Origin: Clostridia bacterium
GTDB taxonomy: Bacteria > Bacillota > Clostridia > Christensenellales > Borkfalkiaceae
Length of the DNA stretch: 64,000 nt
Direction of reading: 5' to 3'
NCBI GenBank assembly: GCA_017621155.1
Contig: JAGATP010000016.1
Span: 56,334-120,333, forward strand
Part shown: in pieces, positions 8,514 through 16,266 of the stretch
Numbering within the stretch: the stretch's first letter is position 1
Layout of the letters: every line of letters starts with the position of its first letter
Notes under the pieces: model-generated
What the model was told of the DNA's origin: nothing
Seen by the model: the letters and a program-made list of their open reading frames with translations, nothing else
The model's database searches: none
Translations under genes and position numbers: made by a program

Positions 8514-8765
8514 ATGCAGGAAATGACAGGAATGATGACCATAGAAAACCAAAGCAAAATTACACTCTCCGCCATCGAGAGTGTAATTTCACTTTCCGAC
8601 ACGCAGATCGTCCTGAGCGCTTCGGGAGGGCGCATTCAGATCAACGGCTCTTCCTTGAAGATCATCGGCTTTTCTTCCGGGAACGGCTCGTTCTCGGCGA
8701 GCGGTTTGATCGGCGCGGTGAAATTCATTCGCAAGGGCGAAAAAATCGGCAGGCTCTTCAAATGA
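8514..8765 (+). CDS. yabP: Sporulation protein YabP
   Basis: A small protein (up to 83 aa) of the YabP/YqfC family, needed for spore assembly in Bacillus. The conserved pattern is a series of beta strands with ITLSAIESVISLSDTQIVL, RIQINGSSLKIIGF and LIGAVKFIRKG. The start is uncertain: ATGs at 8514, 8523, 8532 and 8535 are in frame, the last giving MTIENQSKITL, which best matches the family N-terminus. The stop overlaps yabQ by 4 nt (ATGA). A perfect 13-bp inverted repeat lies inside the gene. Confidence 0.85.
   Translation: MQEMTGMMTIENQSKITLSAIESVISLSDTQIVLSASGGRIQINGSSLKIIGFSSGNGSFSASGLIGAVKFIRKGEKIGRLFK
8557..8589. repeat. Perfect 13-bp inverted repeat inside yabP
   Basis: AAATTACACTCTC (8557-8569), 7-nt loop, GAGAGTGTAATTT (8577-8589). 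The hairpin lies within the first codons of yabP and spans codons for the KITLSAIESVISL stretch. It would fold in the mRNA just after the start region. No T tract follows. Confidence 0.7.
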
Positions 8766-9070
8766 TCGAAGGGGTCTACTTTGCCTGCGTCTCCATGGCG
8801 GCGGGCGTCATCGGCGGCGCGTTGAGCGAGCCGCTTTTTCTCGTTCGGGAAGCCTTTCGGGGAAAGGGGAAACTCTTGTTTGACCTTCTTTCCGTAATGG
8901 TCATCCTGTTTCCCTACCTTTTTTTGGCAACTTTTGCGCATTTTCCCGACTTTCGGTATTATTTCTGGCTTTTTTCTCTTTTTGGCGGACTCATCTATCG
9001 GAAAAGTATTCACAGAATAGTTGCTTTTTTGGCGAAAAGGTTGTATAATAAGAAAAAAAGAAAAGGATAA
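8762..9070 (+). CDS. yabQ: Spore cortex biosynthesis protein YabQ
   Basis: A 102-aa membrane protein with about three transmembrane segments (residues about 3-25, 38-60, 66-80) and a basic C-terminus (KRLYNKKKRKG). YabQ localises to spore membranes and is needed for cortex formation in B. subtilis. The yabP-yabQ-divIC order is the standard Firmicutes arrangement. It overlaps yabP by 4 nt, so translation is coupled. Confidence 0.85.
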   Translation: MIEGVYFACVSMAAGVIGGALSEPLFLVREAFRGKGKLLFDLLSVMVILFPYLFLATFAHFPDFRYYFWLFSLFGGLIYRKSIHRIVAFLAKRLYNKKKRKG

Positions 9071-9081
9071 CGGGTTTTCTT

Positions 9082-9366
9082 ATGACGAAAGAAAAAGCGG
9101 AACGCTTGATCAGAGCTATTTCGGTCACGGGTACGATTTTGCTCGTGGTCTTGTTTCTCATCGTCGCGTATCAGTTGATTGTCATCAACGTCGCCAAGAA
9201 TAAAAAGGCAAAGCTCGAACAGGATATTGCGCAAATTCAGCAGCAAATCGAGACTTCTCAATCTTCCCTCGAATATTATCGCAGCAAAGATTATCTCCTC
9301 AGAATGGCGAGGGAATACCATTACGTTTACGAGGGAGATATTACCGATGAGGATGCTTCCGAATGA
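9082..9366 (+). CDS. divIC: DivIC/FtsL-type septum formation initiator
   Basis: A 94-aa bitopic protein: a short cytoplasmic N-terminus, one transmembrane helix (about residues 14-37), then an extracytoplasmic coiled coil (about 38-70, KKAKLEQDIAQIQQQIETS) and YYRSKDYLLRMAREYHYVYEGD, which is the conserved end of the family. DivIC stabilises the FtsL-DivIB divisome subcomplex. Its place after yabPQ supports divIC rather than ftsL. It overlaps the next gene by 4 nt. Confidence 0.85.
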   Translation: MTKEKAERLIRAISVTGTILLVVLFLIVAYQLIVINVAKNKKAKLEQDIAQIQQQIETSQSSLEYYRSKDYLLRMAREYHYVYEGDITDEDASE

Positions 9367-10235
9367 AAATCGGTGTCATTGACGTAGGATCGAATTCCGT
9401 TCGCCTGATGGTTCGGGCGGGCGGAAAAACTTTATATAAGGCGGTCAAAACGACGCGCCTTAGCGAAAAGCTTTCGCTCACGGGCGTCTTGCAGGATTTT
9501 GCCATGGAGCGCACGGCAAACGCCGTTTTAGAGCTTGCTTCCCTTGCCCAAAGAGATGAAGTAAAAAAGCTCTTCGTCTTTGCGACGGCGGCGGTGAGAA
9601 GCGCAAAAAACGGCGCTGAGTTCGTCACCCTCGTCATGCGGAAAACGTCGCTTGCGGTAGACGTCATACCGGGCACGGAAGAGGCGCAAATCGGGCTTTT
9701 GGGCGCAGTAGGCAAAAGGGCAGGCGCAATCATCGACGTCGGCGGGGCGAGTACGGAGATTTCCGTGCGAAGCGATACCGAGCAGATTTACTCCAAAAGC
9801 CTCGACGTCGGAACGGTGCGGCTCTTCGATTGGTGCGGCATGGACGAGGACAAGCTGAGCGCAAAGATTTCGGAAATGCTTCCCGCTTACGGGATTCTTC
9901 CCAAAACAAATCGCGTCTTTGCCATCGGCGGAACGGCGACGACGCTTGCTGCGGTCGATCTGGCGCTTCCCTCCTTTGATGAAAAAAGGGTGGACGGGCA
10001 TTCAATCTCCTACGAACGCTTAAAAGAGCTATGCCGCTTTGTCTTACCGCTCTCCGTGGAGGAACGGCGCAGGATTCCCGGCATGGATCTTAACAAACTT
10101 GACGTCATCGGCGGAGGAATGCTTCTCCTTTTGCGCATTATGGAATATTGGAATCAAGAGAAACTAACGGTGAGCTGTGCCGATAATCTGGAAGGCTACG
10201 CCATTTTAAAGGGATTGGACGAATGTATTATTTGA
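9363..10235 (+). CDS. Ppx/GppA phosphatase family protein
   Basis: An ASKHA-fold protein of 290 aa. VIDVGSNSVRLMV is the phosphate-1 motif, AIIDVGGASTEIS the phosphate-2 motif and FAIGGTATTLAA a later glycine-rich motif. It covers only the two N-terminal domains and lacks the C-terminal HD region of E. coli Ppx, as in short Firmicutes members. Likely substrates are polyphosphate or pppGpp; the sequence does not tell which. It overlaps divIC by 4 nt and the next gene by 13 nt. Confidence 0.85.
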   Translation: MKIGVIDVGSNSVRLMVRAGGKTLYKAVKTTRLSEKLSLTGVLQDFAMERTANAVLELASLAQRDEVKKLFVFATAAVRSAKNGAEFVTLVMRKTSLAVDVIPGTEEAQIGLLGAVGKRAGAIIDVGGASTEISVRSDTEQIYSKSLDVGTVRLFDWCGMDEDKLSAKISEMLPAYGILPKTNRVFAIGGTATTLAAVDLALPSFDEKRVDGHSISYERLKELCRFVLPLSVEERRRIPGMDLNKLDVIGGGMLLLLRIMEYWNQEKLTVSCADNLEGYAILKGLDECII

Positions 10236-11284
10236 AAAAAATTTATCAAATTCTCATCTTTCTCATCGCCCTGACCATCGGGATCTGCGCACTCTTTTTC
10301 GACGTCGTCATCTCTACGCGCCTCGAAATTTTGACGGTGCTCCTGGTTTTGCCTGGACTCTTCTTCGCTTCCTTTTTGGCGGAAGCCGTGCACGAGCTCG
10401 GTCACTTGCTCTTTGGCAAGCTCTTTGGCATGAAGGCGGAAGTGTTGCAGATCTTTTGCTTTCGCTTTTCTTTCTCCTCGAAATCCTTTTCCATCGTCAA
10501 GCCGGACGTGTTCGGACGCTATTCCATGTCTCCGATAAAATCGGACAAGATGGCGTTTCGCTATGCCATGACGACGTTTGGGGGCTTGCTGTTTTCCCTT
10601 CTCTATCTGATTTTAACCTGTGTCTGCTTGGGAAACGGTGGATTTTTTCACTACCTTCTCGGCTACGGCGCACCCGTCGCGTTCTATCTCTTCTTTCACA
10701 ACGCCTTTCCCTATACGACGGAAACGGGGAAGACGGACGGAAGAATTTTGTACGGCATTTGGAAGAAAGAGCCGGATGCCGAGGTGACGATTCGCATTAT
10801 GCGCATTCAGGCGCTCCTGCTCACCCAAAGCCCCGCCGAAATCGAGGAATCGCTCTATTTTGACTTACCCGTTTTGCCGGAAGACGATCGGAATTTTTTG
10901 CTGTTGACACAACTTCGCTATCTCTATTATTTGGACAAGGGGGATTTGGAAGGGGTGCGAAAGGAAGATTTGCGCCTGCAAGATCTCATTCCCTATCTCG
11001 ATGAAGAGGATTTGGACGAGGTTTACAATCTCTTGCTCTATGACTGCTGCAAGGTCGATCGCGACGAAGAAGGCGCAAAGGCGCTCTTTGAACGGCAGGG
11101 AGAACTGCTTCTAGCCCAAAACACGATGACTTCCTATCGCATTTTGGCTGCCTATCATCAAACCTTCGGGGACGGTTGTCTCATTGAACCTTACTTAAAA
11201 AAGGGGCTTGCCTGCAAGGAGAATGCGAGCGGAATTGCAAAAATGGAAGAGAGACTTTTGCAGGAAATGCAATCGTCGTTTTGA
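10223..11284 (+). CDS. M50-like (site-2-protease-like) integral membrane protein, unknown role
   Basis: The 353-aa protein starts with about four to five transmembrane segments (residues about 7-30, 34-50, 115-135, 145-165). It carries a metalloprotease-like HELGH at about residues 59-63 in a helix and, after the later helices, NAFPYTTETGKTDGRIL, a pattern like the second metal-binding motif (N-x2-P-x(n)-DG) of M50 proteases. The C-terminal half is soluble, acidic and helical. It overlaps ppx/gppA by 13 nt and ends at a terminator. Protease activity is inferred from the motifs only. Confidence 0.65.
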   Translation: MYYLKKIYQILIFLIALTIGICALFFDVVISTRLEILTVLLVLPGLFFASFLAEAVHELGHLLFGKLFGMKAEVLQIFCFRFSFSSKSFSIVKPDVFGRYSMSPIKSDKMAFRYAMTTFGGLLFSLLYLILTCVCLGNGGFFHYLLGYGAPVAFYLFFHNAFPYTTETGKTDGRILYGIWKKEPDAEVTIRIMRIQALLLTQSPAEIEESLYFDLPVLPEDDRNFLLLTQLRYLYYLDKGDLEGVRKEDLRLQDLIPYLDEEDLDEVYNLLLYDCCKVDRDEEGAKALFERQGELLLAQNTMTSYRILAAYHQTFGDGCLIEPYLKKGLACKENASGIAKMEERLLQEMQSSF

Positions 11285-11286
11285 AA

Positions 11287-11316
11287 AGATACTCCTTTGG
11301 GGTATCTCTTTTTTTT
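11287..11316 (+). terminator. Rho-independent terminator
   Basis: AGATACTCC / GGGGTATCT (one G-T pair) with a TTT loop, then C and eight T. It closes the typA-to-M50 cluster. Confidence 0.85.
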
Positions 11317-11359
11317 AGCGGGTATAAGCATTCCTTTTTGCAAAAAAACACTCAAACGC

Positions 11360-11388
11360 TTGCTTTATTTTGGAAATTTGTATATAAT
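11360..11388 (+). promoter_or_regulatory. Sigma-A promoter of the decarboxylase operon
   Basis: TTGCTT (11360-11365), 17 nt, TATAAT (11383-11388). The ATG of the first gene is 45 nt downstream, preceded by TGGAGG. Confidence 0.8.
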
Positions 11389-11433
11389 AGTAATTGGTTG
11401 AATTTGTAATTTTTTACCGACAATGGAGGTTTT

Positions 11434-12786
11434 ATGGATAAAATACAATTGTTGCAGTCCAGAAAGCAAGCTCTTGCAAACGCCGGAAAGGGGATCAGAG
11501 AAGATATCGCAAAGATCATCGATCCCGAAAGCTTTGTCGAATTTTCCACCTTCAGCTTTTCCAAAAACGAATTTTACGGAGAGGATGCGGAAGGCGAAGG
11601 CGTCGTTACCGGTTTTGCAACCGTGAATGGCTATCCGTTTTACGTGGTAGCGCAGAACTTTGCAGTGCTTGACGGAGGACTCTCTAAGGCAAATTGTGCA
11701 AAAATCGTCAAATGCCTGAATGCTGCGGAAAAAAATCAGACGCCCGTTCTCTACCTTTTCAGCACGCACGGCGTGCAGATCGGCGAGGGCGTCGAAGTGT
11801 TGGAGGGCATTGCCTCTCTCCTTTTGAAGGCTTCCCAGCTCAAAGGCGTCGTTCCTCAGTATTTGGTCGTGAACGGCGAAGTGTACGGCTCTGCGGCGAT
11901 GCTTGCGGCGCTTGCGGACTTCACGTTCTTTCAAAAGGAGAGCGTCCTTGCCGTCAACAGCCCGGCAGTTCTCTCTGCGGTAAGCGGAAAGAAGCTTCCC
12001 AAAGAGGAAGTCGGAAGCGCCAAGGCGCTCGATCACACCAATCTTCCCTCTTTCGAAGTCAAATCTTTGGAGGAAGTGCGGGAGATCGTCGCTCAAATTA
12101 CCGACCTGCTTGCCCGCGAGTGCGTAGATGCGGAACTCAACGAAGTGCTTCCCGCATTGAATGAAAGGGCGAGCGTCGAAAACCTCCTTGCCATGTTCGA
12201 ATCGTTCGTGGAAGTGGGAAAGGGCTATGCTCCTTCCGTCCATACGGTGCTCGGCAGAATCGGCGGACTTGCCGTCGCGGCAGTACTTTTTGAGGATTCC
12301 ACTAAGATGAATGCGCTCAAGATGAGAAAGGTAAAGGATTTTGCGGAGTTTGCAAGCTGCCATTCCCTTCCCTTTATCACCTTTGTGGACTGCGTCGGCC
12401 TTTGCCCCTGCATGGAAAACAACAACAGCCTCGTGCTCAAGGAAGCGGGAGAGTATCTCGCGATGCTCGATTCCATGGATACGCCCAAAATTGCCGTCGT
12501 GACGGGCAAGGCGATCGGCCTCGGGTATTCCCTGTTTGCGGCAAAATCCCTCGGATTTGACTATTCTTACGCCTTTGCCGGCGCGAAGATTGCGCTCTTC
12601 GACAGCGTTCAGGGTGCGGAAATCGAGTTCGGCGGCGGGGCTGACCGCGATCAGCTTGCCGAAAAGTACGCGGACGAGGTGTGCGATCCCATCCATGCGG
12701 CAAAGGGCGGCTACATCGACAACATCATCGAGCCGCAGTTTGCGAAGCAGTACCTGATCGCTTCCTTGCAGATGTTATTGGCATAA
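11434..12786 (+). CDS. Divergent acyl-CoA carboxyltransferase subunit (MmdA/PccB-like, 12S type)
   Basis: A carboxyltransferase of 450 aa with two crotonase-like halves, shorter than the usual 510-520 aa. Family marks include IIDPESFVEF, EGVVTGFATVNGYPFYVVAQNFAVLDGGLS and KAIGLGYSLFAAKSLGFDYSYAFAGAKIALF. It probably moves a carboxyl group between biotin and an acyl-CoA. Odd: the usual SGGARIQEGV of the first oxyanion hole reads STHGVQIGEGV, and the Cys-rich VDCVGLCPC replaces VDVPGFLPG, so the substrate may be unusual or activity altered. It is the first gene of a five-gene operon with a biotin carrier and a sodium pump. No biotin carboxylase gene is present, which points to decarboxylation or transcarboxylation. 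Confidence 0.75.
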   Translation: MDKIQLLQSRKQALANAGKGIREDIAKIIDPESFVEFSTFSFSKNEFYGEDAEGEGVVTGFATVNGYPFYVVAQNFAVLDGGLSKANCAKIVKCLNAAEKNQTPVLYLFSTHGVQIGEGVEVLEGIASLLLKASQLKGVVPQYLVVNGEVYGSAAMLAALADFTFFQKESVLAVNSPAVLSAVSGKKLPKEEVGSAKALDHTNLPSFEVKSLEEVREIVAQITDLLARECVDAELNEVLPALNERASVENLLAMFESFVEVGKGYAPSVHTVLGRIGGLAVAAVLFEDSTKMNALKMRKVKDFAEFASCHSLPFITFVDCVGLCPCMENNNSLVLKEAGEYLAMLDSMDTPKIAVVTGKAIGLGYSLFAAKSLGFDYSYAFAGAKIALFDSVQGAEIEFGGGADRDQLAEKYADEVCDPIHAAKGGYIDNIIEPQFAKQYLIASLQMLLA

Positions 12787-12799
12787 GGCAGGTGCTCGT

Positions 12800-13135
12800 A
12801 TGATGAATTTATTGGTCAATACCGAAAAGCTCCCCATTTTGGACGCGCTCATCTATGCGGCTTTGGGGTTTGCATTCGTATTTGTCGGCATTGCAGTTCT
12901 CATTCTGATCATCACCGTCATGGGTGCGATCATGAAGAGGAGAGGAGAGAAAAAGAAGGTGGCACAGAAGGCAAAGGCGGTAAAGCCCGTCCCTGTTCCT
13001 GTTCCCGAAGCAGTGGAAGAAGAGGAAGTGTCCGACGAAGTCAAAGCTGCCATTGTTGCAGCCATCATGGCATTTTATGAGACAGAAAAGCCGTACAGTG
13101 GATTTACGGTAAAAAGAATTAAAAGAATCGGTTAA
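12800..13135 (+). CDS. OadG/MmdD-like small membrane subunit of the sodium-pumping decarboxylase
   Basis: The 111-aa protein has one transmembrane helix (about residues 15-42), then a basic stretch (MKRRGEKKKVAQKAK), a Pro-Val-rich linker (KPVPVPVPE) and a C-terminal region ending in YSGFTVKRIKRIG. This is the layout of gamma/delta subunits that dock the soluble carboxyltransferase to the membrane beta subunit. The position between the carboxyltransferase and biotin-carrier genes supports the call. Sequence similarity in this family is always weak. Confidence 0.7.
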   Translation: MMNLLVNTEKLPILDALIYAALGFAFVFVGIAVLILIITVMGAIMKRRGEKKKVAQKAKAVKPVPVPVPEAVEEEEVSDEVKAAIVAAIMAFYETEKPYSGFTVKRIKRIG

Positions 13136-13146
13136 AGGAGTCAATT

Positions 13147-13503
13147 ATGCGTAATTTTGTAGTCACCGTAGACGGTAAAAGTTTTGAAGTCAGTGTAGAA
13201 GAGGTCGGAGCGCCTTCTGTCGCTCCCGCACCCGTGGTAAGCCCCGCAGCGAGCGCACCTGCTCCCGCTCCCGCCCCCAAGGCAAATAGCAAAGGCGAAA
13301 AAGTAGTTGCTCCTTTCCCCGGGCTCATTAAAAATCTCTTGGTTGCAGAGGGTGCGACCGTCAAAAAGGATCAGCCCATTCTCATCCTCGAAGCGATGAA
13401 AATGGACAATGATATTTCCGCTCCCTGCGACGGCGTCGTATCCTTCCGCGTTGCAAAGGGAGCAAACGTTGAGTCTGACGCCGTCCTTGCCGTGATCGGC
13501 TGA
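13147..13503 (+). CDS. Biotin carboxyl carrier protein of the decarboxylase
   Basis: A 118-aa carrier. Residues 1-20 form a short N-terminal segment, 22-45 an Ala-Pro swinging linker, and about 50-118 the biotinyl domain with EAMKMDND, where Lys85 is the biotin attachment site. It shuttles carboxyl groups between the carboxyltransferases (11434 and 14727) and the membrane pump. It is the only carrier in the operon, so both transferases presumably share it. Confidence 0.92.
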   Translation: MRNFVVTVDGKSFEVSVEEVGAPSVAPAPVVSPAASAPAPAPAPKANSKGEKVVAPFPGLIKNLLVAEGATVKKDQPILILEAMKMDNDISAPCDGVVSFRVAKGANVESDAVLAVIG

Positions 13504-13514
13504 GGAGGTCGTCA

Positions 13515-14708
13515 ATGGCTTGGACGCTTCTCGACATTGATTTTGTCGAAATCATCAGTAATTTGTGGGAATCCATGGGGCTTGCGCAGGGGACATGGCT
13601 TAATTATGTTATGCTACTCATTTCGTTCGTCCTCATGTATTTCGCAATCGTAAAAAAGTACGAGCCGCTCCTTCTCCTTCCCATTGCCTTCGGTATGTTC
13701 CTCATCAACATTCCGGGTGCGGAAGGGGTTGTTTGGGGGAAATATCCCGAAGGAGTAGAGCATAACTTTGAAAACGTCATCGAAAGCTCGCGCGGACTTT
13801 TGTGGTATCTCTATTACGGTGTAGAGCACGTCATCTATCCTCCGCTCATCTTCCTCGGCATCGGGGCGATGACCGATTTCGGGCCGCTCATTGCAAATCC
13901 TAAAAGCATGCTCATCGGTGCGGCGGCACAGCTCGGTATTTTCCTTACGTTGATCGGCGCTGCATTGCTCGGCTTTACCGCTGCGGAAGCCGCGGCAATC
14001 GCCATCATCGGCGGTGCAGACGGGCCTACGGCAATTTACGTTGCCTCTAAGCTTGCGCCGCAGCTCCTGTCCCAGATCGCCATTGCGGCATATTCCTACA
14101 TGGCGCTCATTCCCCTCATTCAAAAGCCCATCATGCGGCTCTGCACGACCAAGAAAGAGCGTCAGATTCGCATGCAGCAGCTCAGAACGGTCAGCAAGCT
14201 CGAAAAAATTCTCTTCCCGATCGTCGTCACCCTCGTCGTTGGTATGCTTCTTCCCGACGCAGTGCCTCTGCTCGGTATGCTGATGCTCGGAAATCTTCTG
14301 AAGGAATCCGGCGTCTGCGACAGGCTTTCCTCTCAGGCGCAGAACGGATTGATGAATACGATCACCATCTTCCTGGGAGTTGCAGTCGGCTGTAAGGCAA
14401 AAGCGGAAGTCTTTTTGAATTGGCAGACGTTTTCCATCGTGCTTCTCGGACTCGTCGCATTCAGCTTCGGAACGGTCGGAGGACTCTTGATGGCAAAACT
14501 CATGAACAAGCTTTCCGGCGGAAAGATCAACCCGCTCATCGGCTCGGCGGGCGTATCTGCCGTACCCATGGCGGCGCGTATTTCAGAGGACGTCGGCAGG
14601 GAAACCGACCCGCAGAATCACCTTTTGATGCACGCAATGGGGCCGAACGTGGCGGGAGTCATCGGCTCGGCAATTGCCGCAGGCGCGCTGCTTGCTTGCT
14701 TCGGTTAA
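13515..14708 (+). CDS. Sodium ion-translocating decarboxylase beta subunit (OadB/MmdB type)
   Basis: A 397-aa integral membrane protein with about ten hydrophobic segments. It decarboxylates carboxybiotin and couples this to Na+ export. The family motif [17 protein letters not shown], holding the Asp essential for Na+ coupling, is intact, as is the C-terminal [18 protein letters not shown] followed by [18 protein letters not shown]. In B-type pumps this creates a sodium gradient from oxaloacetate, methylmalonyl-CoA or glutaconyl-CoA decarboxylation. Confidence 0.93.
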   Translation: MAWTLLDIDFVEIISNLWESMGLAQGTWLNYVMLLISFVLMYFAIVKKYEPLLLLPIAFGMFLINIPGAEGVVWGKYPEGVEHNFENVIESSRGLLWYLYYGVEHVIYPPLIFLGIGAMTDFGPLIANPKSMLIGAAAQLGIFLTLIGAALLGFTAAEAAAIAIIGGADGPTAIYVASKLAPQLLSQIAIAAYSYMALIPLIQKPIMRLCTTKKERQIRMQQLRTVSKLEKILFPIVVTLVVGMLLPDAVPLLGMLMLGNLLKESGVCDRLSSQAQNGLMNTITIFLGVAVGCKAKAEVFLNWQTFSIVLLGLVAFSFGTVGGLLMAKLMNKLSGGKINPLIGSAGVSAVPMAARISEDVGRETDPQNHLLMHAMGPNVAGVIGSAIAAGALLACFG

Positions 14709-14726
14709 AATTTAAGGAGAACAGTT

Positions 14727-16148
14727 ATGGCTGAAAATTCGAAAAAAGTTATGATTACGGAGACGATTCTCCGCGATGCTCACCAATCTCACGCTGCAAC
14801 CAGAATGTCCATCGAACAGATGCTTCCCGTTCTCGATGCGCTCGATGAGATCGGCTATTATTCCCTGGAGGCATGGGGTGGCGCAACCTTCGATTCCTGC
14901 CTTCGCTTCCTCAACGAAGACCCTTGGGAAAGGCTTCGCACCCTGAAGGCGCACCTCAAAAAGACGCCCATTCAAATGCTCCTTCGCGGGCAAAACCTTC
15001 TCGGCTACCGTCACTATGCAGACGACGTCGTGGAGAAATTCGTCGAGAAATCCATTGAAAACGGCGTCGGCGTCGTTCGCGTGTTCGACGCTCTGAACGA
15101 TCCCAGAAACCTCGAGACGTCGGTAAAGGCAATCAAGAAGTACGGGGGAATCTGCGAAACGGCAATTTCCTACACGACGAGCCCCGTTCATACCCTCGAT
15201 TACTTCGTCAAGCTCTCCAAAACGCTGGAAAGCATGGGTGCTGACAACATCTGCATCAAGGATATGGCAAATCTGCTCCTTCCTTACGACGCCTACGAGC
15301 TCGTTTCCCGCTTGAAAAAGGAGCTTCGCCCCGAGACGAAAGTTCACCTGCACACGCACAATACCGCAGGTACGGGCGATATGATCAACCTCATGGCGAT
15401 TCAGGCAGGGGTGGACATCGTCGACACGGCATTATCTCCCCTCGGAAACGGCACTTCTCAGCCCGCAACCGAGCCCTTGGTTGCAACGCTAAAGGGAACG
15501 CCTTACGATACGGGCATCGACATTGCCAAGCTTCTTCCCATCGTACAGCACTTCAAGGGCGTTGCGGCAGAGCTTGAAAAATCGGGTGCGTTGAATCCGA
15601 AGGTTCGCTCCATCGACATCAACACGCTCATTTATCAGGTACCGGGCGGAATGCTCTCCAACCTCATGAATCAGTTGAAAAATCAGGGCAAGCTCGACAA
15701 GCTTAATGACTGTCTTGCCGAAGTTCCCAATGTGAGAAGAGACTGCGGCTATCCGCCCCTCGTCACGCCTTCTTCGCAGATCGTCGGCACGCAGGCGGTG
15801 CTCAACGTCCTTTCCGGCGAACGTTATAAGATGGTGACGAAGGAGACCAAGAGCCTTCTGAAGGGAGAATACGGACAGCTTCCCGCCGAGCCGAATCCCG
15901 AAGTCGTCGAAAAGGTCATTCCCAGCGTAAAGCGCATCACCAACAGACCTGCCGACGACATTGCACCCGAATACGAGGCGATCAAGCAGACGGTCATCGA
16001 CAAGGGCTATTACGAGCAGGAAGAGGACGTTCTCTCCTATGCGGTCTTCGAGCAGGTTGCCGAGAACTTCTTCAAATGGAGAAAGGCGAACAAAGACGCC
16101 GTAGACATCGATCTCGCTCACTGCGAATCAAAGGTCTACCCCGTATAA
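14727..16148 (+). CDS. OadA/5S-type carboxyltransferase (oxaloacetate/pyruvate carboxyltransferase, no biotin domain)
   Basis: A TIM-barrel carboxyltransferase of 473 aa. ETILRDAHQSHAATRM is the opening motif with the metal-binding Asp, ADNICIKDMANLL supplies the carboxylated/catalytic Lys, and VHLHTHNTAGTGDM gives the two metal-binding His. The C-terminal PYC_OADA domain is present (about residues 300-440), but the biotinyl domain of full OadA is missing, as in transcarboxylase 5S. It moves CO2 between oxaloacetate/pyruvate and the carrier encoded at 13147. The start has AAGGAG at 14714-14719. Confidence 0.92.
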   Translation: MAENSKKVMITETILRDAHQSHAATRMSIEQMLPVLDALDEIGYYSLEAWGGATFDSCLRFLNEDPWERLRTLKAHLKKTPIQMLLRGQNLLGYRHYADDVVEKFVEKSIENGVGVVRVFDALNDPRNLETSVKAIKKYGGICETAISYTTSPVHTLDYFVKLSKTLESMGADNICIKDMANLLLPYDAYELVSRLKKELRPETKVHLHTHNTAGTGDMINLMAIQAGVDIVDTALSPLGNGTSQPATEPLVATLKGTPYDTGIDIAKLLPIVQHFKGVAAELEKSGALNPKVRSIDINTLIYQVPGGMLSNLMNQLKNQGKLDKLNDCLAEVPNVRRDCGYPPLVTPSSQIVGTQAVLNVLSGERYKMVTKETKSLLKGEYGQLPAEPNPEVVEKVIPSVKRITNRPADDIAPEYEAIKQTVIDKGYYEQEEDVLSYAVFEQVAENFFKWRKANKDAVDIDLAHCESKVYPV

Positions 16149-16174
16149 TCATCGACAAAAGACGACGTTTCAGG

Positions 16175-16193
16175 CGAGGGCATTTTGCCCTCG
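16175..16193 (+). terminator. Hairpin after the decarboxylase operon
   Basis: CGAGGGC - ATTTT - GCCCTCG is a perfect 7-bp stem 27 nt after the oadA-like stop. No T tract follows, so it may stabilise the 3' end rather than terminate by itself. Confidence 0.45.
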
Positions 16194-16266
16194 CTCGTCG
16201 CATGTTTGCAGAAAACTTGCTCTATGGAAAGAGGAAATTCCTTTCCACTAGAGATCGGGGGTATCT

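Noticed and set aside
11530..13555. 0A-box-like TTTGTCGAA sequences inside the carboxyltransferase and pump genes
   Set aside because: They simply encode Phe-Val-Glu in frequent codons inside coding sequence, with no promoter nearby.
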